Source of the DNA: Leptospira sp.
Lineage (GTDB): Bacteria; Spirochaetota; Leptospiria; Leptospirales; Leptospiraceae
Reading direction: 5' to 3'
Assembly: GCA_027531445.1 (NCBI GenBank)
Contig: JAPZRK010000008.1
Coordinates: forward strand, 1 to 64,000
DNA: 64,000 nt
Below, in pieces: positions 1-9,172 of this stretch. The notes below the pieces were generated by a model. That model was not told where the DNA came from. It worked only from the letters and a program-made list of their open reading frames with translations, and searched no databases. The stretch's first letter is position 1. Each line of letters starts with the position of its first letter. The position numbers and the translations under genes are program-made.

Positions 1-313
1 CAAATTTCGGTTCTGCCGTCGGTTGGGCTTTTTTGATGGGTTCTTCAACTTTTACCGGAATACTGGCCTGAACTTGTTGTGGCTTAGCAGTCTGAGTGGG
101 CATTGAAGTCTGCTTTATAACTTCGACATTTTGAGTGGTAGTTATCTTTATGATTTCAATGCGACGAATTTCTTTATTGAATCGGAGTGCATAGCGATTG
201 TTTTCTGAGTCTATATATCTCTGATTGATCTGAGAGATCGACAGACGGTTAGGGTCGATCTCAGAGATGGATCCGATCTTTATATAGTTTTGTTTTCCCT
301 TTTCTTGGCTCAC
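1..313 (-). CDS. hypothetical protein, 3' end beyond the window
   Basis: An open frame starts at GTG (313-311) and runs off the left edge, giving 104 residues. The GTG overlaps the TGA of the upstream gene (GTGA junction), which supports the start by translational coupling. The first 60 residues are basic and polar and read like a soluble domain. The stretch after about residue 70 is rich in Gln, Pro, Thr and Lys, like a linker. I see no signal peptide or catalytic motif and do not recognise the family. The missing C-terminus may hold the defining domain. Confidence 0.6.
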   Translation of the reverse strand, partial: MSQEKGKQNYIKIGSISEIDPNRLSISQINQRYIDSENNRYALRFNKEIRRIEIIKITTTQNVEVIKQTSMPTQTAKPQQVQASIPVKVEEPIKKAQPTAEPKF

Positions 314-594
314 AATCTTAGTATTTCCAATAATGTCTGGGTAAAAGCATATGAGAAAAGCTGATTCGGGTCAACTTCGTTCTCTTGTGCCTTCTGATAT
401 AACCTAAAAAAGTCGGATCTAGTTAGATGAACTCTTTCAAAATAAATATCATTCTCTTTATCATCGAACCACAGATCGATATCCTTGAACTGAATATCTA
501 AAAGTGCAATTCTGATAATAAATCCTAAATCTAGATGTTTTTCTTTAGCGATTTGTGCCAATTCTTGGTCGATCTCTAGTAAGCAATAGAACAT
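310..594 (-). CDS. hypothetical 94-residue protein
   Basis: A small acidic protein with no signal peptide and no membrane segment. A purine-rich ribosome-binding site (GGAAGGGG) lies 6-10 nt before the ATG. The body alternates hydrophobic and charged residues (FIIRIALLDIQF, IDLWFDD) and looks like a compact cytoplasmic domain. It overlaps the next gene by GTGA, so the two are probably co-transcribed. It is divergent from rpsT. I do not recognise the family. Confidence 0.65.
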   Translation of the reverse strand: MFYCLLEIDQELAQIAKEKHLDLGFIIRIALLDIQFKDIDLWFDDKENDIYFERVHLTRSDFFRLYQKAQENEVDPNQLFSYAFTQTLLEILRL

Positions 595-659
595 AGCAGC
601 CCCTTCCTTGGAATGGTCAGGGATTTGAGAATTTGGTACGGAAATTTTTCTCTTTCGCC

Positions 660-688
660 TTGACCCACAGACTGGTACTCAAAAGATA
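660..688 (+). promoter_or_regulatory. candidate rpsT promoter
   Basis: TTGACC at 660-665 is followed after 17-18 nt by AGATAA-like bases at 683-688, about 30 nt upstream of the rpsT start. The -35 is good and the -10 weak. The call rests on position and sequence alone. Confidence 0.4.
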
Positions 689-716
689 AGTAAAAATTCC
701 TCGTAGGGGACATTCC

Positions 717-995
717 TTGGCTAATTTAAGATCCTCCAAAAAAGACATCAGACGCTCAGAGCGCCGAAAAGAGCGCAACTCTCAGGATAAAACTGAGATT
801 CGTACATACGCACGTAATTTGTTAAAAGCAATCAAATCTGGAAATAAAGAAGAAGCTCTTAGTTTCTTTGGAAAGTATTCCTCAAGATTGGATCGCGCGG
901 CTAAAACAAAACTCATTCACAAGAAAAATGCTGACCGCAAGAAATCTCGTATGGCAGCACGTATCAATGGCATCGGAGCAACAGCGTCCGCATAA
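717..995 (+). CDS. rpsT: 30S ribosomal protein S20
   Basis: Small basic ribosomal protein that binds 16S rRNA early in 30S assembly. At 92 residues it has the usual S20 length. The N-terminus MANLRSSKKDIRR and the C-terminal HKKNADRKKSRMAARIN are family hallmarks. The start codon is TTG at 717, fixed by the family N-terminus and by AGGGGA about 6 nt upstream. E. coli rpsT also starts with UUG, where it contributes to autogenous control, so the weak start may be functional here. A strong terminator follows, so the gene is probably monocistronic. Confidence 0.97.
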   Translation: MANLRSSKKDIRRSERRKERNSQDKTEIRTYARNLLKAIKSGNKEEALSFFGKYSSRLDRAAKTKLIHKKNADRKKSRMAARINGIGATASA

Positions 996-1025
996 CCTAA
1001 GGTGCAGATTTCATCTGTCTTGTAG

Positions 1026-1056
1026 AGGCCACATTTTTGTGGCCTTTTTTATTTTT
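1026..1056 (+). terminator. rho-independent terminator after rpsT
   Basis: Perfect stem AGGCCACA (1026-1033) with TGTGGCCT (1038-1045) around a short T loop, followed by a T-rich tail. It ends the rpsT transcript upstream of the tRNA gene. Confidence 0.9.
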
Positions 1057-1110
1057 ATACGTATTCGAGTCGACAGTAGAGAGTGATTCGTTTTCATTGT
1101 CATAACGAAC

Positions 1111-1183
1111 GGGCGATTAGCTCAGCTGGGAGAGCAGCTGCCTTACAAGCAGCGGGTCGGCAGTTCAATCCTGTCATCGCCCA
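1111..1183 (+). tRNA. tRNA-Val (anticodon UAC)
   Basis: A full 73-nt cloverleaf. Acceptor GGGCGAT (1111-1117) pairs with ATCGCCC (1176-1182), with A as discriminator at 1183. The D arm is AGCTCAGCTGGGAGAGC and the T arm carries GTTCAATCC. The anticodon stem GCTGC/GCAGC (1137-1141/1149-1153) encloses the loop CTTACAA, placing TAC at 1144-1146, which reads GUA. CCA is not encoded. Confidence 0.96.
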
Positions 1184-1292
1184 AATCCGTTCCACTTTCC
1201 AGTGTTTCCCATTTGGGATTTTGTTTACCTCCTGTTTCCTCCCTGAAAAGAATAGACTTCCCTCTGATTTCTCTCAACTTGGACGTTGAACT

Positions 1293-2669
1293 ATGATCAT
1301 TACTCGCCATTACGATCTCTCCGCTCTTATGATTTCTATTTCTGGTGTTCGAGGGAAAATTCAGTCTGGTTTCGGTTTGCCAGAGGCACTTCTCTTTTCT
1401 CAATCCTTTGCCACCATGATGGTGGGTAAAACAGTAGTGATTGGAAGGGATTCAAGGCCAAGCGGTCCGTATTTTGAGCATTTGTTGTCATCTGCTCTTT
1501 TATCCGCAGGTTCTAATATTCTCACTCTTGGTCTCGTTCCAACACCCACTACAAAAGCCGTTGTAAAGTTAGCGAAAGCAAATGGTGGAATTATGATCTC
1601 TGCTTCGCATAACCCCATGGAATGGAATGCTTTTAAATTTATATCCAAAGGTGGCTTTTTTTTCAACGCAAAGGAAAACGAAACACTCCTTCAAATTCTT
1701 AACTCTGGTAAGTTTATTCCTCCTCAAATACATCCCAAAGGCTATATTGAATCTGGTGAAGATTACATTGATTTGCACATAAAGTCGGTTATCTCACGGA
1801 TCAACTTACCAAAGATCAAAAAGAAAAAATATACCGTTTTTGTTGATGCAGTCGGTGGTGCAGGTTCTTTTGTCATTCCCAAACTGCTACGTGAGTTAGG
1901 TTGTCGTGTCATTGAACACAATTGCAGTCCCGACGGTACATTCCCAAGGCCACCAGAACCGACTCCAAAGGCGCTGGTTTCATCTGAAAAGGCATTTAAG
2001 AAGTCCAAGGCGGATATTGGTTTTGCTTTAGATCCTGATGCAGATAGGCTTGTTTTATTTTCTCCCAAACGTGGCGCCATATCGGAGGAACTTACTTTAC
2101 CTCTTTCTCTTCGAAGTGTACTTCGAGCCGCAAAAAAGGGAAGTAAGGTGGTGGTTAATCTTTCATCGAGTTTCCTGAATGAGCATGTAGCACATCTATA
2201 TCATTCGAAGGTAATACGTTCGAAAGTCGGAGAGGCAAACGTAGTCGAAGAAATGATTCAATCAAAAGCTATTTTTGGTGGAGAAGGAAATGGTGGAGTG
2301 ATCGATCCCAATATCCCTTCCTTCGGGCGAGACACACTTGCAGGAATCGCTCACATTTTAAATGTAATGGCAGAAGAAAATAAGTCGATTGATGATTTTA
2401 TTACTGAGCTTCCGCCGATTCATATGGAAAAACAATCCTTCCCACTATCCCAAGGGATGTCCTTATCTTCGTTATACGAAAAAATACAAGCAGGGTTTCC
2501 GAAGGCGGAAGTCTCTACAAAAGATGGTCTCTGGTTGTCCGAGGGAGACCTTTGGGTTCATATTCGCCCATCTAACACGGAACCTATATTCAGAGTGATT
2601 GCGGAAGCAAGAAGTGCTTCCGATTTGGCAGAAACATTAAAGAGGGTAAAAAAATGTGTGGAATCGTAG
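1293..2669 (+). CDS. glmM: phosphoglucosamine mutase-type phosphohexomutase
   Basis: Likely converts glucosamine-6-phosphate to glucosamine-1-phosphate. All four phosphohexomutase signatures are present: phosphoserine loop SASHNP (103-108, Ser105), metal loop DPDADR (247-252), sugar loop EGNGG (331-335) and phosphate loop RPSNTEP (425-431). Length 458 is normal. glmS overlaps its last 16 nt, which argues for GlmM over a phosphomannomutase or phosphoglucomutase. An alternative ATG at 1329, just before ISISGVRG, would also fit the family; neither start has a clear ribosome-binding site. Confidence 0.85.
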   Translation: MIITRHYDLSALMISISGVRGKIQSGFGLPEALLFSQSFATMMVGKTVVIGRDSRPSGPYFEHLLSSALLSAGSNILTLGLVPTPTTKAVVKLAKANGGIMISASHNPMEWNAFKFISKGGFFFNAKENETLLQILNSGKFIPPQIHPKGYIESGEDYIDLHIKSVISRINLPKIKKKKYTVFVDAVGGAGSFVIPKLLRELGCRVIEHNCSPDGTFPRPPEPTPKALVSSEKAFKKSKADIGFALDPDADRLVLFSPKRGAISEELTLPLSLRSVLRAAKKGSKVVVNLSSSFLNEHVAHLYHSKVIRSKVGEANVVEEMIQSKAIFGGEGNGGVIDPNIPSFGRDTLAGIAHILNVMAEENKSIDDFITELPPIHMEKQSFPLSQGMSLSSLYEKIQAGFPKAEVSTKDGLWLSEGDLWVHIRPSNTEPIFRVIAEARSASDLAETLKRVKKCVES

Positions 2670-4489
2670 GTTATTTAGGTAAAAGACAAGCCCTCCCTAT
2701 CGTCATCAAAGGTCTCAAAAGATTAGAATACCGAGGATACGACAGCGCAGGTGTCGCCTTATTAAACGGTGACATTGAAATTATTAAAAAGAAGGGCAAG
2801 GTTGCTCAACTTGAGTTAGAAATTGGAGATAAGATCCTTGATGCAACGATTGCAATGGGTCATACTCGATGGGCAACTCACGGGGAACCAAATGATCGGA
2901 ACGCGCATCCGCATGCAAGCACAGATGGAAAACTTGCCATCATACACAATGGAATCATCGAGAACTACTCTACACTGAAAAAAGAATTAGAAAAAAGTGG
3001 TCATAAATTCTTATCAGATACGGATACTGAAGTTCTTATACATTTGATTGAAGAAATCAAGATCAAGAATTCTTGTTCAATCGAAGAGGCAGTCCGTCTT
3101 GCTTTGAATGAAGTCGTAGGTGCATATGCGATCGTAGTTCTCTGTCAAGATGAAGAACGTACTATGATTGCCGCAAGAAAAGGCTCTCCACTGGTCATCG
3201 GCATCGGAGTAGATGAATTTTTTGTGGCTTCTGATGCTACTCCAATTATAGAATATACGAATGATGTCACTTACTTGAATGATCGTGAAATCGCTATCAT
3301 CAAAGAGAACAAACTCGTAGTAAAAAACTTGGACAATGTTGTCAAAACTCCCTTTATACAAAAATTGGAAATGGATTTAGAGGATATCGAAAAAGGTGGA
3401 TATCCTCATTTTATGTTGAAGGAAATTTTTGAGCAACCGCGATCAATTCGTGATGCTATGCGTGGTAGATTGGTTTCTAGAGAACACCATCTATATATGA
3501 GTGGTATTGATCAGTATTTAAATCGTTTCGTAAACGCAGAACGAATGTTATTGATCGGATGTGGTACTTCTTGGCATGCAGGACTGATAGGGGAATACCT
3601 CTTTGAAGATCTGGCGAGGATTCCAACAGAAGTAGAATATGCTTCTGAATTTAGATATCGCAACCCAGTCATTCGAGATAAAGATATCGTGATCGCGGTA
3701 TCTCAGTCAGGTGAAACGGCTGATACACTTGCGGCGATCGAACTTGCTAAATCAAAGGGATCTCTTATATTCGGGGTTTGTAATGTTGTCGGTTCTTCCA
3801 TAGCAAGAACGGCAGACGCTGGTGCTTATTTGCACGCTGGTCCGGAAATCGGTGTAGCCTCAACTAAGGCATTCACATCACAAGTCACAATTCTTACAAT
3901 GATGGCTATGTATCTTGGTCTCAAAAAAGGTACTATCTCTCTAAGTCAATACCAAGAGTTACTTCATGGCCTTGACTCTATCCCAGATAAGGTTACCAAA
4001 ATTCTATCCAAAGCTGATCAGATTTTGGAGATCTCAAAATCATTTTATACGGCGACTAACTTTTTGTATTTGGGAAGGGGTTATAACTTCCCAGTTGCAC
4101 TAGAGGGTGCGCTCAAACTTAAGGAAATTTCTTACATACATGCCGAAGGTTATCCAGCGGCAGAGATGAAACACGGTCCAATCGCACTCATTGATGAAGA
4201 TATGCCTGTTGTTTTTATCGCTACAAAAGATAGTTCCTATGAGAAAGTGATATCCAATATCCAAGAAGTCAAAGCAAGAAAGGGAAAGGTTATCGCCATT
4301 GTGACCGAAGGGGACACTGAAATCAAAAGTATGGCCGACTTTACTTTTGAAATTCCGAGCATTGCTGATCCGCTTGTTCCTTTGCTTGCTGTCGTCCCAT
4401 TGCAGTTGTTATCTTATCATATAGCGATTCTTAGAGGATGTAACGTGGATCAACCTCGAAATCTAGCGAAGTCTGTGACTGTGGAGTGA
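2654..4489 (+). CDS. glmS: glutamine-fructose-6-phosphate aminotransferase
   Basis: Makes glucosamine-6-phosphate from fructose-6-phosphate and glutamine, the first step to UDP-GlcNAc. The N-terminus is MCGIVGYLG, with Cys2 as the glutaminase nucleophile once Met is removed. The N-terminal half carries GHTRWATHG and HNGIIENY. The C-terminal half holds two SIS domains (SQSGETADT, STKAFTSQ) and ends in the conserved DQPRNLAKSVTVE. Length 611 is typical. It overlaps glmM at its start and the next gene at its stop, forming a compact amino-sugar operon. Confidence 0.97.
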   Translation: MCGIVGYLGKRQALPIVIKGLKRLEYRGYDSAGVALLNGDIEIIKKKGKVAQLELEIGDKILDATIAMGHTRWATHGEPNDRNAHPHASTDGKLAIIHNGIIENYSTLKKELEKSGHKFLSDTDTEVLIHLIEEIKIKNSCSIEEAVRLALNEVVGAYAIVVLCQDEERTMIAARKGSPLVIGIGVDEFFVASDATPIIEYTNDVTYLNDREIAIIKENKLVVKNLDNVVKTPFIQKLEMDLEDIEKGGYPHFMLKEIFEQPRSIRDAMRGRLVSREHHLYMSGIDQYLNRFVNAERMLLIGCGTSWHAGLIGEYLFEDLARIPTEVEYASEFRYRNPVIRDKDIVIAVSQSGETADTLAAIELAKSKGSLIFGVCNVVGSSIARTADAGAYLHAGPEIGVASTKAFTSQVTILTMMAMYLGLKKGTISLSQYQELLHGLDSIPDKVTKILSKADQILEISKSFYTATNFLYLGRGYNFPVALEGALKLKEISYIHAEGYPAAEMKHGPIALIDEDMPVVFIATKDSSYEKVISNIQEVKARKGKVIAIVTEGDTEIKSMADFTFEIPSIADPLVPLLAVVPLQLLSYHIAILRGCNVDQPRNLAKSVTVE

Positions 4490-5547
4490 CCGTGAGCCAT
4501 CCAGAAAGCATTTTGATTGACGATAGCGAGCGCCCTAAAGCTTTAGAGCCTCTTTCTCGTTTCCATTCATTTTTTGAGTGGAATCTGGCTGGGTTTACCC
4601 TTCTAGGAAAGTTAAAGATAAAGTATCCGCAAGCTCGGATTTACTATAAATGTAAAGATCCTGATTTTCAGACGCTAATTTTATCAAGATATCCTGACAT
4701 ACTTCCAAACAAGGAAGATAAAAAAATGGAGATGATTGTTTCTCCGGAAGGCTTTTTACCTTGGGATTTACAAAGGACTGTCACCACTCTAATCGAGGAT
4801 TCACTTTCAATAGATAAAAGCAAAAAGAAAGAACGTCAAAAAATAAAGAGCAAATCATCTGGGTTTCACATTGTCGGTAAGGAAAAGCATCTTTATCTCC
4901 ATCCAACAGCTGTTATTTATCCTGGTGTAGTCTTTGATACAACAAACGGACCAATAATCATAGATAAAGATGCAAAAATCACATCCTTTAGTTTTTTAGA
5001 GGGGCCACTCTATATAGGAAAGGGTTGCTCTATTGATAGCGCAAGAATTGCAGGCGGCTCGCTCATTGGAAATCATTGTAGAGTTGGTGGAGAAGTTGAA
5101 AATTCAATTTTGTTGGATTATACCAACAAACATCACGAAGGTTTTTTGGGGCATTCATTTGTCAGTAGCTGGGTTAATATTGGCGCGCTCGCAACAACTT
5201 CTGATTTAAAGAATAATTATGGGATCGTCAAACTCAGAATTGGTGAGCATGAGGTCAATACGGGCACTATAAAGTTTGGATCTCTTATTGCACCATTCTC
5301 CAAAATTGCAATTGGTGTGATGATGAATACAGGTTGTGTGATCGATTTGGGATCAAATTTAGTTGATTCTAGAATATCAGGTTATCAAAGTCCGTTTTCA
5401 TGGATTGATGGGAAAAATCGATATAGGCTTGATTCTTTTCTTTCGGACACCAAAAAGATCATGGCTAGGCGAAGTATAAATCTACAAGAACATGAAGAAA
5501 ATTACATTAAAGCAATATATTCGAAGTTAGTGGTGAATGCAACGTGA
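4486..5547 (+). CDS. GlmU-like bifunctional sugar-nucleotide protein (GlmX type)
   Basis: A 353-residue protein starting at GTG inside the glmS stop. The first 40 residues (ILIDDSERPKALEPLSRF) match the start of the alternative GlmU family of Bacteroidetes-type bacteria, annotated as UDP-GlcNAc diphosphorylase/glucosamine-1-phosphate acetyltransferase. From about residue 135 it becomes a left-handed beta-helix with hexapeptide turns (IIIDKDAKI, LYIGKGCSI, SLIGNHCRVGG). The canonical GlmU N-terminal LAAGxGTRM motif is absent. Its place after glmM and glmS suggests it supplies the last one or two steps to UDP-GlcNAc. Family placement is by recall. Confidence 0.72.
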   Translation: MTVSHPESILIDDSERPKALEPLSRFHSFFEWNLAGFTLLGKLKIKYPQARIYYKCKDPDFQTLILSRYPDILPNKEDKKMEMIVSPEGFLPWDLQRTVTTLIEDSLSIDKSKKKERQKIKSKSSGFHIVGKEKHLYLHPTAVIYPGVVFDTTNGPIIIDKDAKITSFSFLEGPLYIGKGCSIDSARIAGGSLIGNHCRVGGEVENSILLDYTNKHHEGFLGHSFVSSWVNIGALATTSDLKNNYGIVKLRIGEHEVNTGTIKFGSLIAPFSKIAIGVMMNTGCVIDLGSNLVDSRISGYQSPFSWIDGKNRYRLDSFLSDTKKIMARRSINLQEHEENYIKAIYSKLVVNAT

Positions 5548-6461
5548 GTCCATTATTACAAGAGCATATAAATGCAGGCAAATATGTTGCCGTTGATGGA
5601 GTTAAGTATTTTTATATAGATTCGGGTAATAAAGATGAGATAGTCGTTTTGTTACACGGTTTTCTTACAACTTCTTATCATTATAGAAAACTGATTCGTA
5701 TTTTAGAAGGTAAGTATCGAGTGATCGCACCAGATTTTTTGGGAATAGGTCTTAGTGAGCGACCAAACACACCACTTTCTCATCGAATGCAGGCTCATTA
5801 TCTTTATAAATTTTTAGAAACAGTAGCGGAAGGGAAAAAAGTTCATGTTGTAGTTCATGATTTTGCTTTGCCAATTCTTGCATTTTTACTCAAAGAACAT
5901 CCTGAACACATCAAATCACTCACGATTACAAATGGCTTTTTGAATTTGCCTAAGTTTCGTTTCTATCTGCCATTAAGTCTTTTGAGGATTCCCGTTTTAG
6001 GTGCGTTGATTTCTTTTTTATTTCGTCCCCCTCTCCTGCACTTATTCTATCAACTCTTTTTGACCAAAAAAGGATTTCGTTTTGATTCTGAATGGGAGAA
6101 GGACACCTATCAATTGCTATTTGCGGGGCAAAATCGAAAGAACACTCTAGAATTTATTCGAAATGTCGACAGGTCTGGACATACTTTGCGTGATGTAGAA
6201 GATGGAGTCAAGTCACTCGTTGGTCTGCGTCAGATCATTATTGGCGAATCTGATTTTAGAATTTCTCCCTACCAAACAGAATTTATCAAAGAAACATTAC
6301 GAACGAGTGCTTTATCTGTTGTCCCGTCCTGTCATTTGCCCATGGAAGAATGCCCGCAGGAGCTTGCATCTAAGATTATTTATTTAGTAGATTCTTATTC
6401 ACGGAACAAAACCAAAACATTTCAATTCAAACGTAACAAACCGAATGACGAGGTGAATTGA
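5544..6461 (+). CDS. alpha/beta hydrolase with Asp nucleophile
   Basis: A 305-residue alpha/beta-hydrolase fold. The oxyanion motif LLHGF lies at 37-41. The nucleophile elbow reads VVHDFA with Asp106, not the usual GxSxG, as in haloalkane dehalogenase-like and epoxide hydrolase-like members. Asp237 (GESDFR) and His264 (SCHLPMEE) would complete the triad. No signal peptide. The GTG start overlaps the stop of the preceding gene (GTGA) and the next gene begins at its stop, so it sits in the glm-carboxylase run. Substrate unknown. Confidence 0.78.
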   Translation: MSPLLQEHINAGKYVAVDGVKYFYIDSGNKDEIVVLLHGFLTTSYHYRKLIRILEGKYRVIAPDFLGIGLSERPNTPLSHRMQAHYLYKFLETVAEGKKVHVVVHDFALPILAFLLKEHPEHIKSLTITNGFLNLPKFRFYLPLSLLRIPVLGALISFLFRPPLLHLFYQLFLTKKGFRFDSEWEKDTYQLLFAGQNRKNTLEFIRNVDRSGHTLRDVEDGVKSLVGLRQIIIGESDFRISPYQTEFIKETLRTSALSVVPSCHLPMEECPQELASKIIYLVDSYSRNKTKTFQFKRNKPNDEVN

Positions 6462-6463
6462 GA

Positions 6464-8065
6464 ATGGAAACTATCATCTCTCAAATCAAGTCGACATCTA
6501 AGGATTTTTTAGAAAATAGAACTGCATTTTTGGAAACTGCCGTCCCGATCCGAGAATTGATTAAGAAAACTAAGTTAGGTGGTGGATCTAAAGCCACCGA
6601 ACGACATAAATCTCGAGGAAAACTTACCGCAAGAGAGCGAATCGAACAGCTGATCGATGATGGAACTTATTTTTTTGAAATAGCATCTCTTGCGGCAGAA
6701 GGTGTTTATGCAGATCAAGTTCCGTCAGCAGGCATCGTAACTGGTATAGGACGCATTGAAGGTGTCGAATGTATGATCGTCGCAAATGATGCAACAGTCA
6801 AAGGGGGAACCTATTACCCACTGACAGTCAAAAAACACCTTCGATCACAAGAGATTGCAGAAAAAAACCATCTCCCTTGCATTTACCTTGTTGATTCTGG
6901 TGGTGCTTTTTTGCCCATGCAAGATGAGGTATTTCCTGACAAAGATCATTTTGGTAGAATTTTTTTCAATCAGGCTCAAATGAGTGCGAAAGGAATTTCT
7001 CAGATAGCAGTTGTAATGGGGTCTTGTACTGCAGGAGGTGCGTACATTCCCGCGATGTCCGACGAGTCGGTAATCGTGAAGGGGAATGGAACGATTTTTT
7101 TAGGTGGACCTCCTCTTGTTAAAGCGGCAACAGGTGAAGTTGTGACTCCTGAAGAGTTAGGTGGTGCAGACGTTCATTGCAGGATATCAGGAGTAACCGA
7201 TCATTTCGCAGAAGATGATTTCCATGCCATCGAGATAACTAGATCCATTGTTCGAAATCTAAACATATCCAAAAAAGTCCAAGCAAAACCAACTCTTCAT
7301 CCGATCTATCCGAGTGAAGAGATTTATGGAATCATCCAAAAAGATGCGAGAAAATCATACGATGTAAAAGAAATTATATCTAGGCTTGTGGATGGATCTC
7401 TGTTTCATGAATTTAAAAAACTTTACGGCACAACGCTTGTTTGTGGATTTTCGGAAATCTATGGATATCCAGTCGGTATCATCGCCAATAACGGAGTTTT
7501 GTTTTCAGAAAGTGCATTGAAAGCGGCTCACTTTATTGAGTTATGTGATCAGCGTAGAATCCCTTTACTTTTTTTGCAAAATATAACGGGATTTATGGTC
7601 GGTAAAAAATTCGAAAACGCTGGGATTGCTCGCGATGGAGCGAAGATGGTCAATGCAGTTTCAACAACAACGGTTCCAAAGCTAACAGTGGTAACTGGCG
7701 GATCTTATGGGGCAGGTAATTATGGAATGTGTGGCCGGGCATTTGCTCCCGATTTTTTATGGATGTGGCCAAACGCTCGCATCTCCGTAATGGGAGGCGA
7801 ACAGGCCGCCAATGTACTTTGGACTGTCAAATTAGAACAGGCGGCGAAAGAAGGCAAAGTACTCACACAAGAAGACGAGATCATTTTCAAAAAACCCATT
7901 CTTGAGGATTATGAAAACAAATCTTCCGCAGTCTATAGTTCGGCACGCCTATGGGATGATGGGATCATTGATCCAAGCGAAACTAGGGAAGTATTGGGGC
8001 GTGCTTTGTCAATTGTGTCCGTTCGAAATACGGAAAGAAAACCTTTTGGTGTTTTCCGGATGTAA
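6464..8065 (+). CDS. acyl-CoA carboxylase carboxyltransferase (beta) subunit
   Basis: Transfers carboxyl from carboxybiotin to an acyl-CoA, probably methylcrotonyl-CoA or propionyl-CoA type. The N-terminal crotonase half has ERHKSRGKLTARERI, VDSGGAFLP and MGSCTAGGAYIPAMSDE. The C-terminal half has LLFLQNITGFMVGK and SYGAGNYGMCGR. FLPMQDEVFPD is typical of methylcrotonyl-CoA carboxylase beta chains. I prefer ATG 6464, 7 nt after GAGGTG; TTG 6458 would make a TTGA overlap. No biotin carboxylase is adjacent; the candidate partners are at 55.8-57.8 kb. Confidence 0.9.
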   Translation: METIISQIKSTSKDFLENRTAFLETAVPIRELIKKTKLGGGSKATERHKSRGKLTARERIEQLIDDGTYFFEIASLAAEGVYADQVPSAGIVTGIGRIEGVECMIVANDATVKGGTYYPLTVKKHLRSQEIAEKNHLPCIYLVDSGGAFLPMQDEVFPDKDHFGRIFFNQAQMSAKGISQIAVVMGSCTAGGAYIPAMSDESVIVKGNGTIFLGGPPLVKAATGEVVTPEELGGADVHCRISGVTDHFAEDDFHAIEITRSIVRNLNISKKVQAKPTLHPIYPSEEIYGIIQKDARKSYDVKEIISRLVDGSLFHEFKKLYGTTLVCGFSEIYGYPVGIIANNGVLFSESALKAAHFIELCDQRRIPLLFLQNITGFMVGKKFENAGIARDGAKMVNAVSTTTVPKLTVVTGGSYGAGNYGMCGRAFAPDFLWMWPNARISVMGGEQAANVLWTVKLEQAAKEGKVLTQEDEIIFKKPILEDYENKSSAVYSSARLWDDGIIDPSETREVLGRALSIVSVRNTERKPFGVFRM

Positions 8066-8108
8066 TTTTTTTCTTTTCGATTTCCATTCGAGGATAAAAA
8101 TCAAACAT

Positions 8109-8480
8109 ATGTTGATCACAGAGAAACTCGTAGATTCGATTCCAGTCATTTCGATCGAAGGTGAAGTAGATCTTTATAACGCCAAAGAACTCAAAGATAT
8201 CCTGGACCAGCGGATCAAAAATCAACAATACGAGATTGTGGTAAATCTAGAAAAAGTGCCCTTTATGGATTCCTCCGGCATTGGAACACTTGTAACAGCC
8301 ATGTACAAGCTCAAAAAATACCATGGAAATTTGAAAGTCTGCCATGTGCATGGTTCTGTTGCAAAGGTTTTTAAGCTGACAGGGATGGAAAGCCACCTAC
8401 AAGTCTTGGATAATGAAGAGACAGCCATCGCCAGTTTGATTGCCGAAAGGGAATCAAATCCGCCACTCCCGCCAAGCTAA
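8109..8480 (+). CDS. STAS-domain anti-sigma factor antagonist
   Basis: A single STAS domain of 123 residues, SpoIIAA/RsbV-like. The motif MDSSGIGTL (53-61) holds the phosphorylatable serine (Ser55, or Ser56). Such proteins bind anti-sigma kinases when dephosphorylated by SpoIIE-type phosphatases, two of which are encoded here (19.1 and 62.8 kb), though partnership is only inferred. The ATG at 8109 is chosen because the domain begins there; longer in-frame extensions would overlap the carboxyltransferase in another frame. It is convergent with the next gene, 7 nt away. Confidence 0.9.
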   Translation: MLITEKLVDSIPVISIEGEVDLYNAKELKDILDQRIKNQQYEIVVNLEKVPFMDSSGIGTLVTAMYKLKKYHGNLKVCHVHGSVAKVFKLTGMESHLQVLDNEETAIASLIAERESNPPLPPS

Positions 8481-8487
8481 ATGTTCT

Positions 8488-9042
8488 TTATTTAGGTAAA
8501 TAGAGAGCCTTTTCTACTCGTTCGCGTACTTCCGTACCTTCTAATTTTTCCAGCAAAAACAGAGCAAACTCAAAAGCAGATCCGGGACCGACACTTGTAA
8601 AAACATTCTTGTGGGAAACGATGCGGTCGGTTGAATATTTTCCACCGGAACTTAGATCTATACTTGTGGGGAATGCGGTATAAGGATCTTGCTCACCTAT
8701 GATTCCAAACGTTCGAAGTACATTAGGTGCGGCACAGATGGCACCAATCCACTTTTGTTTTTTGTGCTGTTCTAAAAGTATCTCCTTAAGATGAGAAGAG
8801 GCAGTTAAATTTTTTGTCCCCTCCAGTCCACCAGGGAGTAAAATCAAATCGTATTCCTGATCAATAACTTCAGAAAGCAAGGTATCAGCAACATGGATCG
8901 TTTTCCGAGAGGCCACGACTTGCAATCCATCCAGAGCCGCGACTACGACTCCAACACCACCTCTTCGTAGGATATCAGCTAAAATGATGCCTTCCATTTC
9001 TTCAAAGCCAGGTGCAAATGGGATTAGAACTTTTGATGCCAT
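8488..9042 (-). CDS. DJ-1/PfpI family protein
   Basis: A 184-residue single-domain member of the DJ-1/ThiJ/PfpI superfamily. Cys103 lies in the elbow AICAAP and Glu17 (FEEMEG) matches the Glu that tunes the DJ-1 cysteine. LLPGG (68-72) is the conserved strand-turn. Members serve as glyoxalase or deglycase-like enzymes or redox chaperones; the sequence does not decide which. It stands alone on the - strand, convergent with the STAS gene and divergent from htrA. Confidence 0.9.
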   Translation of the reverse strand: MASKVLIPFAPGFEEMEGIILADILRRGGVGVVVAALDGLQVVASRKTIHVADTLLSEVIDQEYDLILLPGGLEGTKNLTASSHLKEILLEQHKKQKWIGAICAAPNVLRTFGIIGEQDPYTAFPTSIDLSSGGKYSTDRIVSHKNVFTSVGPGSAFEFALFLLEKLEGTEVRERVEKALYLPK

Positions 9043-9172
9043 AGTTTAGCCTTTTACGCCAAAAAGATGATGCAAGTTTTAAATTAAATTTGAAGAATTC
9101 CGATGGAATGCTTTAGATAAGTTTTGTTGAATCTTGTCTAATTAAATAGAGGAGAGTAAATTTTTACAATCT

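Noticed and set aside
7902..8108. Longer N-terminus for the STAS protein
   Set aside because: The extra 69 codons lie inside the carboxyltransferase gene in another frame and do not belong to a STAS domain.
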